A stretch of 46,316 bases of DNA from positions 1 to 46,316 of the forward strand of contig NZ_QXQQ01000012.1 in the NCBI RefSeq assembly GCF_003660285.1, given 5' to 3'. Origin of the DNA: Helicobacter labacensis (GTDB lineage Bacteria; Campylobacterota; Campylobacteria; Campylobacterales; Helicobacteraceae). The position numbers were made by a program, and so were the translations under genes. The notes under the pieces were generated by a model. The model was not told the origin of the DNA and searched no databases. It saw only the letters and a list, made by a program, of their open reading frames with translations. This document shows, one piece after another, positions 35,065 through 41,639 of this stretch (the stretch's first letter is position 1; each line of letters starts with the position of its first letter).

Positions 35065-35785
35065 TTTTATCCGACCATGTTTGGCAATAACCTTTCTCAT
35101 AGCAACGATCCTCCAAATCATCCAATACATTGTTATTAATTTTATCCATAAAAATGCGCTTGCCATCTCTTTTTTGCTCATAAAAAGGATCGAGCCCAAC
35201 ATCATCGTCCCAACGGCTGTATGTTTGCAACACATAGCGCTTATGCCCCTTAAGTGGCTTAAAGATTAAAGTTTTATTCTCAATATGCTCATTAGCGCAT
35301 TCAACATAACGATCATCAAAGCGTAAAATAATGGCATCCTTTTTAAACTCCACATGGACTTGTAATTGAGCGGATCTAGGAAATAGATATAAACAAAAAC
35401 CCTTAAACACAAAAGAGCCCTTTTTGGAAGTCTTAGTCAGCTTAAAGCACATGGCACGCATCAGGGCGTATTTGTAATATCGCGACCCTTCATCGCCCTT
35501 TAAGTCCTCCAAGCTATCCGCACCAAAAAGGCGCGCCACAAAGCCACAATACAGCGCACCCTTTACATAAGCCTTATGCACATCTAAGACATAAGCGGCT
35601 TGCTTTGGTTGGTTGGGATCGATGAGATAGTTTTGATCTAGACGGATTTTTGGGTTGATAGGCATTTTTATAAATGCCTGCGCCTGCGCTCTTAGGGCAG
35701 TGGCTTGATCAAAGTTGCACCCCAAGCCCCACGCCCCACTAATCAAGAAACACAAAAGCCCTAAAGTGCGCATTTTAAATTCCAT
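35051..35785 (-). CDS. Exported Cys-rich protein, first of a tandem paralogous pair
   Basis: Not recognised. The 244-residue protein starts at ATG 35785 (MEFKMRTLGLLCFLISGAWG) or four codons later at 35773; both give a signal peptide. All seven mature cysteines and the C-terminal block (PFYEQKRDGKRIFMDKIN, YCQTWSDKNGI) are shared with the downstream copy, whereas the N-terminal 80 residues differ. The two genes arose by tandem duplication and then diverged. Neighbours are a peptide transporter on one side and a VirB6-like gene on the other. Confidence 0.65.
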   Translation of the reverse strand: MEFKMRTLGLLCFLISGAWGLGCNFDQATALRAQAQAFIKMPINPKIRLDQNYLIDPNQPKQAAYVLDVHKAYVKGALYCGFVARLFGADSLEDLKGDEGSRYYKYALMRAMCFKLTKTSKKGSFVFKGFCLYLFPRSAQLQVHVEFKKDAIILRFDDRYVECANEHIENKTLIFKPLKGHKRYVLQTYSRWDDDVGLDPFYEQKRDGKRIFMDKINNNVLDDLEDRCYEKGYCQTWSDKNGID

Positions 35786-36019
35786 GTTGATTTCAAATAA
35801 GGGGGACTGAGGATTTAACAAGCAAGCTAAATCCCCAAAGGAGCATACACTCCATACAACGCCACTAACACCCATCTTGATTTTTACAGTTTTTGTGCAA
35901 CAATCTGTCCAACGCGCTTTGGCATGGGGTGTTTTAGCGCGCATGGGCTCTTTTGCATTTCATAATAGTGGGCTGTGCAGGACCCAAGGCTTATAGCCAA
36001 GACACATGACAACCAATAT

Positions 36020-37066
36020 TTATTTTTCATCGTGATGCCTTATTGTGGTGGGGTTGATGTGGGGCTTTTGATCAAAGAGGGTTTGGATACGCAAGGACAC
36101 CTCTGGGGTTTTTGTGGGCGTGTCTGTGTTAGTGGACTGGTTAGAGGTGTGGGTGTGCTTGAGGGTTGTGCTATAGAGTGCGCCCACACTTTGCACCACA
36201 CTGGTTTTACTCACACTGGCTAATTGCACGATGTCTTGCACCCCCCCTTGTATGTGGCACAGAGATTGGATAAAATGCGCCACGCGTTGGGCTAAAAAGA
36301 CTTCTAATAGAGCGCTGATAACCACCAACAAATGGGTTTCATAAGCTTGAGGGGTGCTAAGAGCAGGGATGAGGGTCTGCAACACACGGGCGTTATAAAA
36401 GGCAAGCAACACCACGAGGGGTTTATAAAAACTCAAGGCTACACATTTTCTAAGATACAGCCAGAGTATGGCTCTAGTGCTAGCAAAAAAGCCCAAAGGC
36501 AACACCAACACCCCCAAGGCTAACCACAGATAAATCTCTATAGCCACCATCAAGGCTAAACCCAGCAGTAAAGTCAATAAAGCCCCTTGAGAGAGCAACA
36601 CCCCCACACCCAATAAACTAGAGGTGTTGAAACTAGAGGTGTCCATGGTCTGCAAGAGTAAACCTAGAGTGTGGAAAGTCTGATCAACTAGAAAAGCAAA
36701 ATCTAGAGGCGTGTTTTGTGTGCTACGCTCTGCTGTGTGTAAAACAGAGCGCACAAGCTCCATGAGTGTGTCTGCACCATAAAAGATCAGAGTTTTCAGA
36801 GTGTTGTAAAACTCTTGGGGGTGTTTATGGGCGTAGTTGAAGAGGGTAAAAAACAACACAAATCCTAGCAAGGAAAAGAGTGTGCTCAGATGGAAAAAAT
36901 CCCCCAAGCGCACCCGTTGGTATGCCCACACCATCAACACTAAGCTCAAAAGGGCATTGAGAGGGAGTTGCAAGCCCTCTAAGATGTGATCCCCCATAGA
37001 GGCTAAGAGCATTTGTGTGGGGTCCATAAAAAAGTGCAAGAGAGTTTGGTAAAACTCCACTACCAC
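36020..37066 (-). CDS. VirB6/TrbL-like type IV secretion membrane protein (ComB6-like)
   Basis: The 348-residue protein has at least six hydrophobic segments between residues 30 and 260, including a central pair around LGLALMVAIEIYLWLALGVLVLPLGFFA, the most conserved portion of VirB6/TrbL proteins, followed by a Thr/Ser/His-rich hydrophilic C-terminal tail. In H. pylori such a protein (ComB6) belongs to the DNA-uptake type IV system. No other comB gene lies next to it here. The start is a GTG (37066 or 37060) after TTAGGGG. It is divergent from rdgB. Confidence 0.7.
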   Translation of the reverse strand: MVVEFYQTLLHFFMDPTQMLLASMGDHILEGLQLPLNALLSLVLMVWAYQRVRLGDFFHLSTLFSLLGFVLFFTLFNYAHKHPQEFYNTLKTLIFYGADTLMELVRSVLHTAERSTQNTPLDFAFLVDQTFHTLGLLLQTMDTSSFNTSSLLGVGVLLSQGALLTLLLGLALMVAIEIYLWLALGVLVLPLGFFASTRAILWLYLRKCVALSFYKPLVVLLAFYNARVLQTLIPALSTPQAYETHLLVVISALLEVFLAQRVAHFIQSLCHIQGGVQDIVQLASVSKTSVVQSVGALYSTTLKHTHTSNQSTNTDTPTKTPEVSLRIQTLFDQKPHINPTTIRHHDEK

Positions 37067-37126
37067 CCCTAAAGCATTGGTTTTAGATGTTTAGTGTGGG
37101 GGTATTTTAACAGATGGAGGATTTTA

Positions 37127-37789
37127 ATGCAAGCCATTTTCTCTAGCAATAGCGCACACAAACTCAAAGAGGTGGAATTGATCCTAAACAATTTTGAGGT
37201 GCAAAGTTACCGCATGTTTTTAGGGGAGATGGAAATCTTAGAGAGTGGTGCGAGTTTTGAAGAAAACGCGTGCTTAAAAGCGCGTGTGGTTTACGATCTC
37301 TTGCAAGAGAGTCATAGGGATTTGTGTGTGTTGGCAGATGATAGTGGGCTGTGTGTGGAAGCTTTGGGAGGGATGCCCGGTATTTATAGCGCGAGATTTG
37401 CTGCCATTAAAGAGGGGGTGCATGCGATTATACAACGACGCTTTATTCTCCCCAAAGAGGACTTAGGCGACACATGCAATAATCTCAAACTCTTAGCCTG
37501 TTTGCAAGAACTAGGGCTTAGGGAGTCTAGGGCATCTTTTGTGTGTGTGGTGGGGGTGTGCGCTAGGATAGGGGGGCAATACTACCAAAAGAGTTTTAAG
37601 GGGGAGTGCAAGGGCAAGGTGATTCAAGCCCCGCTCAATCCCCAAGCCTTTGGTTATGATCCCCTATTCATCCCAGAGGGGTATAATTTGAGCTTGGATC
37701 GTCTAGAGAAAAACGCCATCTCGCACCGCTTTTTAGCGTTGCGACAATGCAGGGAGTTTTTGCAGACTCTATCTCAAAATAAGGAGTGA
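37127..37789 (+). CDS. rdgB: XTP/dITP diphosphatase (RdgB/HAM1 family)
   Basis: RdgB hydrolyses non-canonical purine nucleotides such as dITP and XTP, keeping them out of DNA. The 220-residue protein shows SSNSAHKLKEVELIL, the DDSGLCVEALGGMPGIYSARFA active-site region, FGYDPLFIPEG and the C-terminal SHRFLALRQ. ATG 37127 follows GGAGG; the upstream in-frame TTG is not used. The next gene starts three bases after its stop. Confidence 0.93.
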   Translation: MQAIFSSNSAHKLKEVELILNNFEVQSYRMFLGEMEILESGASFEENACLKARVVYDLLQESHRDLCVLADDSGLCVEALGGMPGIYSARFAAIKEGVHAIIQRRFILPKEDLGDTCNNLKLLACLQELGLRESRASFVCVVGVCARIGGQYYQKSFKGECKGKVIQAPLNPQAFGYDPLFIPEGYNLSLDRLEKNAISHRFLALRQCREFLQTLSQNKE

Positions 37790-37791
37790 TC

Positions 37792-37977
37792 ATGCCTCTT
37801 GCCCCTAAACCCATTAAGTTTGTGTGTTCCTGTGGATACTCTAAGGTTATATCCTTTAAAAGCGATTGTTTGAGCGGGGCGGATTTAGCTAAACTTGGCG
37901 ACACCTGCCCTAAATGCGGGAAAACAATGCAAAAAAGCGCGTTAAATTTGTTTGATTGGCTCTTTAGGGGGCGATGA
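37792..37977 (+). CDS. Small zinc-ribbon protein
   Basis: The 61-residue protein has two CxC/CxxC knuckles (VCSCGYS at about residues 11-17 and DTCPKCGKT at about 37-45) that would bind one zinc. ATG 37792 is preceded by AAGGAG located in the end of rdgB, so it is the second gene of that unit. No enzyme domain is visible; function unknown. Confidence 0.72.
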   Translation: MPLAPKPIKFVCSCGYSKVISFKSDCLSGADLAKLGDTCPKCGKTMQKSALNLFDWLFRGR

Positions 37978-38027
37978 CGCATAGCATCCTACAACCCTCA
38001 CCAAACAAGCGCGCTTAAGCTACTAGC

Positions 38028-38052
38028 AAAACACTGGTTTTGATCGTGTTTT
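38028..38052. promoter_or_regulatory. Inverted repeat AAAACAC-N11-GTGTTTT
   Basis: Perfect 7-base arms (38028-38034 and 38046-38052) lie in the 193-base gap between the zinc-ribbon gene and the GrpE-like gene. It may be a weak terminator (four T at the arm's end) or a regulator site above the poly-G promoter. Otherwise I see nothing in 37978-38110. Confidence 0.3.
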
Positions 38053-38110
38053 ATGCGTGGACGCTAACTTACAGCCGAGCTTACTATCCCACAAGACAAC
38101 TAGGTTTGCC

Positions 38111-38141
38111 TTGACAGGGGGGGGGGGGGGGGTGATATAAT
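38111..38141 (+). promoter_or_regulatory. Consensus sigma70 promoter with a poly-G spacer (candidate phase-variable switch)
   Basis: A perfect -35 (TTGACA, 38111-38116) and a perfect -10 (TATAAT, 38136-38141) are separated by 19 bases, of which the first 16 are G. The optimum is about 17, reached with 14 G. Each slippage event therefore changes promoter spacing and strength. It lies 29 bases before the ATG of the GrpE-like gene and has no competitor nearby. Confidence 0.85.
38117..38132. repeat. G16 homopolymer in the promoter spacer
   Basis: Sixteen consecutive G fill the space between the -35 and -10 boxes. Long G or C tracts are the usual phase-variation elements in Helicobacter. The count may vary within the population and is hard to sequence, so the exact number is uncertain. 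Confidence 0.9.
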
Positions 38142-38170
38142 GGGGATAAAACAAGCACAAAAGGGCTAGT

Positions 38171-38938
38171 ATGCACTCACAAACTCCACCAAACCCCCTA
38201 AAAACCCAGTTTTTAGACTTACTCCAAGATCAAGAGGTGCAAGAAGCAATGTTTGCGTGGTTAAAAAAGATGTTTGCAAGCTCTAATGACGCAGTTTTAG
38301 AGCAAATAGAAGCAGTGGAACAAAGAGCGCGCCAAGAGATACAAAAGGTGCAAGAGGAATTACAAGGCTATAAAACTCAGCTAGCCACTTTAAAGCAAGA
38401 CTTGAATAGCCTGCAAGAGGCAGACAAACAAAAACAAGCAGAGCTAGAACGCACGCAAGGGGCATTAGATCAAGCCCAAGCGCAATTAGAGCGCACTAAG
38501 GAGGCGTTAGATCAAGCCCACGCAGAGTTAGAAAAACACAAGATCAAGGCTTACGAACTCTTTTTGACCTTGCCCGCTCCGCTCAAACAAGGACTTAGCA
38601 ATCTCTTCAATGAGGGCGATCCGCTTGCTTTTCTAGTCATTGGCACGCAGGGCAAAAATATTGAAATGCTTTGGGATTACACCAACAACGCGCTTAAAAG
38701 TGATACAGAGGGCGCACACACCCTAGTAGAAATCTTTTATGCCCTCTTTGCCTACTACGCACAAGCCACCCCCTACCAGCTAGACCCCCTAGAAGTGGGA
38801 GAGCCTTACGACCCCACCAAACACCAACGCCACCACTCTAGCACCAATGCGAGCGGACAAATTGCTAGTGTGTTGTTGCGGGGCTTTAGGCACACTAAAA
38901 CCGGCGAAGTCAAAAGACAATCTGTAGTGAAAATTTAA
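38171..38938 (+). CDS. GrpE-like coiled-coil protein, first gene of the Hsp70/HerA cassette
   Basis: The 255-residue protein begins at ATG 38171 after AAGGG. Residues about 40-130 form a long coiled coil with two 14-residue tandem repeats (LERTQGALDQAQ / LERTKEALDQAH, bases 38441-38524). The C-terminus, VGEPYDPTKHQRHHSS then GQIASVLLRGFRHTKTGEVKRQSVVKI, matches the layout of the GrpE beta-wing domain (G-x-x-F-D-P-x-x-H ... G-x-V ... L-x-x-G-Y ... R-x-x-x-V-x-V). Long helix plus this domain is the GrpE architecture, and the next gene is an Hsp70. I infer a dedicated nucleotide-exchange factor. Sequence identity to GrpE is low, so this rests on pattern and context. Confidence 0.6.
   Translation: MHSQTPPNPLKTQFLDLLQDQEVQEAMFAWLKKMFASSNDAVLEQIEAVEQRARQEIQKVQEELQGYKTQLATLKQDLNSLQEADKQKQAELERTQGALDQAQAQLERTKEALDQAHAELEKHKIKAYELFLTLPAPLKQGLSNLFNEGDPLAFLVIGTQGKNIEMLWDYTNNALKSDTEGAHTLVEIFYALFAYYAQATPYQLDPLEVGEPYDPTKHQRHHSSTNASGQIASVLLRGFRHTKTGEVKRQSVVKI
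38441..38524. repeat. Two 42-base tandem repeats in the coiled coil
   Basis: Two in-frame 14-codon units (38441-38482 and 38483-38524) differ at a few positions only. Recombination between them would alter coiled-coil length by four helical turns without frameshift. Confidence 0.7.
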
Positions 38939-38948
38939 AGGAGAATAC

Positions 38949-41639
38949 ATGGAACACACAAAAACGATTAATGGGATTCATATCCCCAAAGAACAATTAG
39001 AGGCACGAATGAATGCAAGCTGGGAGGAATTTAGCAATAATGAAAACCTTTCAAGTCCTGAGCATTCTTTTACTAAACACATTATCGCTTGCTGTGTGCT
39101 TTTTAAACAGAGTGCTGAAAAAGAGGATTTAATCCCTCTCAATGATAGAATTTTTTATTTGCCCAAAGAGAAGTTTTTTGCATTTGTGTATCAACAAAAA
39201 CACGATGATAAGAACTTCAAACCAAACCCCACCCATGCGTTGGCGATTGAGCATGCAGGCAAGGCTTACCATGAGCTTAAATTGACCAAAGAACAGATCC
39301 ATAATGTCCTAAACATGGTTTTTGACAAACTTCCTTTAAAACAAGCAGGGGATAACACGATAGGAAACAATATAACTTGTAAACAGCCTTATTTAAATGA
39401 AAAAGATGGACAGAGTTATCTTGCAGGATTGGGTCATCGAGGTGTGGCAACTCTAGTCGATTGGACTTTAGACCTTGTGCCCACCCCGCAGTCCTTTAAA
39501 GAGGTTTTTACTTTCCTATACCCTTGTCTAACACTATTGCAAATGGGTATCCAGCTTCCATGCCTACGCGACAGCACCGATCATGCTATCTTGCGTAATT
39601 TTGAATACGATCTTTACAGGAAAAAATGGATACTTAGAGCCTTTAACATCCCGCCAGTTGCTGAAAGCTTTTCTGGGGATTTTATCTTAGCCGATCGCAC
39701 CCGTGCAGGTATCCAAGAATACGACTCTAAAATGCTCACCGATCCTAACCGCGGATTATGGGAGCTTTGGGGAGAACAGGGAGGCGTATTCGTGTTGTTT
39801 AAAACCCCCGCAGTGGCTAGAAACCCCAAAGCAGATATTAAAAACGGGCTAGTAGGGATTGACTTTGGCACGGCTAGTACGGCGGTAGTCTATCAAGAGG
39901 AGAGCGCGTCAATTCATCTCATGCGCATTGCTCCAAGCAATGTTAGTGAAGGTCATTATGAAAACCCAACCAGTATTTGTTTTGAAGATTTGACCCGCTT
40001 TTTACAAAGCTACCGCGCACAAAAAGGTCGCCCCAAGACTAGGTGGGATGATGTGAATACTGCCCATGTTGCCCAAAGCTCTAAAGGGAATCCTACGGGC
40101 TATTTAAATGGACTCAAACAATGGGCAGGCAATAAGCACCAAAAATTCCAAATTACAGACAAGCAAAAAACACACTTTGAAGTGAAGGGTGCTTTGGATT
40201 TAAGAGGCGATGATCTCAACCCCATTGAGATTTACGCCTACTATCTAGGGCTTTACATCAACAACCAGTATCACGGGATTTACTTAAATTATCTGCTCTC
40301 TTTCCCGGTAACCTATGAACAAGAAGTGCGTCAAATGATCTTAGAGAGTTTTAAAAGGGGCTTGGCTAAATCGCTACCCAATAGCCTACATGCACAGGGC
40401 GTGGCAGATCGACTTAAAGTTGAGGAGGGGGCGAGCGAGCCAGCAGCCTATGCGATCATGGCTTTAGAAGGTTATGGCTTTGAGCCTAGCGCAGAGGAGC
40501 GGGTTTATTATGGAGTCTTTGACTTTGGAGGCGGAACGACAGATTTTGACTTTGGACTTTTTAAAGAAGCCCCACAGGCTAGCCGTTATGATTATATCTT
40601 AGAACACTTTGGCGCAGGGGGCGATCGCTACTTGGGCGGAGAACACTTGCTGGAGTTAGCTAGCCTTGAGGTTATTAAATATAATAAGGATAAGCTACTC
40701 CAACAACACATTCCCTTTAAAAAACCCGCAGAGGGCAAGCCTTTCTCAGGAAGTGAGATTTTGCTTAGTGAATCCCAAGAGGCACGCGCTAACACCCAAA
40801 AGCTAGTAGAATTACTTAGACCCCTTTGGGAGGGCAGAGAATTTGAAGGCAAGGAGGAGAGCACATTTTCTTTTAGTGGATACAATCGTGATGGAGGACC
40901 AGCGGTTGCATCCCTAGATTTTGATTCTAAGAAAATCTTAGCCCTTTTTAAAGAGCGCATTAAAAGAGGGGTAGAAAATTTCTTTGGGGAATTTGTGCAT
41001 GCCACTAACGCTTACTTTAACTCTAGGGGCGATAGTGCTAGGGATATTGACTCGTTTCACATTTTCTCAGCGGGTAATGCGAGCAAATCCGCCTTTGTTA
41101 CAGAACTCTTTAAAGAGAAGATTACCCAGATCAAAGCAGAGATGGAACAAGAGGGACTTCAAGAGATCGAGTTTATCGTGCATCAGCCACTAGGTGGGGA
41201 GGATTTAGAAAAACCCAATGGCAAAACGGGGGTGGCTTTTGGGCTCATAAAAGCGCGCAGGGGTGGGTCGATCCAAGTGATCGATTACAATGTAGAGGAG
41301 AACATCAAGTTCAAATACTTCTTGGGGCGTTCTAAAAAGCGCAAGTTTTATACTTTAGTGGCACGCAACCAGCCCTATAACCAGTGGGTGCAATTCTTAG
41401 ATGCCTCCGAGAGCCATTTTGAAGTCTATTATACCTCCCATGCCAGTGCTAGCACCAATACACTTAGTCTTGAAGATAGTGCGATTAAGAAAAAAGCCTT
41501 AGAAACGGGCATGGTAAGCGATCGCGCCTTTATCTTTGTGCGCTTGGTAAGTCCTAGTGAATTTGAATTTGTCGTAGCGACGCAAGAAGGACTAGAGAGT
41601 GGGGAGTATCTCACAGAAATCAATAAGGTAAAACTATGA
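38949..41639 (+). CDS. Large divergent Hsp70-like ATPase
   Basis: The 896-residue protein contains an Hsp70/actin-type ATPase: phosphate-1 motif GIDFGTAST (residues 303-311), phosphate-2 motif FDFGGGTTD (524-532), adenosine motif IFSAGNASKSA (705-715). It differs from DnaK in carrying about 295 residues before the ATPase, with no domain I recognise, and a C-terminal 160-residue part unlike the DnaK peptide-binding domain. ATG 38949 follows AAAGGAG ten bases after the GrpE-like stop. The stop overlaps the HerA-like start (ATGA). I infer a specialised chaperone or switch working with its neighbours. Confidence 0.85.
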   Translation: MEHTKTINGIHIPKEQLEARMNASWEEFSNNENLSSPEHSFTKHIIACCVLFKQSAEKEDLIPLNDRIFYLPKEKFFAFVYQQKHDDKNFKPNPTHALAIEHAGKAYHELKLTKEQIHNVLNMVFDKLPLKQAGDNTIGNNITCKQPYLNEKDGQSYLAGLGHRGVATLVDWTLDLVPTPQSFKEVFTFLYPCLTLLQMGIQLPCLRDSTDHAILRNFEYDLYRKKWILRAFNIPPVAESFSGDFILADRTRAGIQEYDSKMLTDPNRGLWELWGEQGGVFVLFKTPAVARNPKADIKNGLVGIDFGTASTAVVYQEESASIHLMRIAPSNVSEGHYENPTSICFEDLTRFLQSYRAQKGRPKTRWDDVNTAHVAQSSKGNPTGYLNGLKQWAGNKHQKFQITDKQKTHFEVKGALDLRGDDLNPIEIYAYYLGLYINNQYHGIYLNYLLSFPVTYEQEVRQMILESFKRGLAKSLPNSLHAQGVADRLKVEEGASEPAAYAIMALEGYGFEPSAEERVYYGVFDFGGGTTDFDFGLFKEAPQASRYDYILEHFGAGGDRYLGGEHLLELASLEVIKYNKDKLLQQHIPFKKPAEGKPFSGSEILLSESQEARANTQKLVELLRPLWEGREFEGKEESTFSFSGYNRDGGPAVASLDFDSKKILALFKERIKRGVENFFGEFVHATNAYFNSRGDSARDIDSFHIFSAGNASKSAFVTELFKEKITQIKAEMEQEGLQEIEFIVHQPLGGEDLEKPNGKTGVAFGLIKARRGGSIQVIDYNVEENIKFKYFLGRSKKRKFYTLVARNQPYNQWVQFLDASESHFEVYYTSHASASTNTLSLEDSAIKKKALETGMVSDRAFIFVRLVSPSEFEFVVATQEGLESGEYLTEINKVKL

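Noticed and set aside
35065-35235. 57-codon extension of the second Cys-rich paralog
   Set aside because: It lies entirely in the upstream paralog in another frame and precedes a good signal peptide at 35064.
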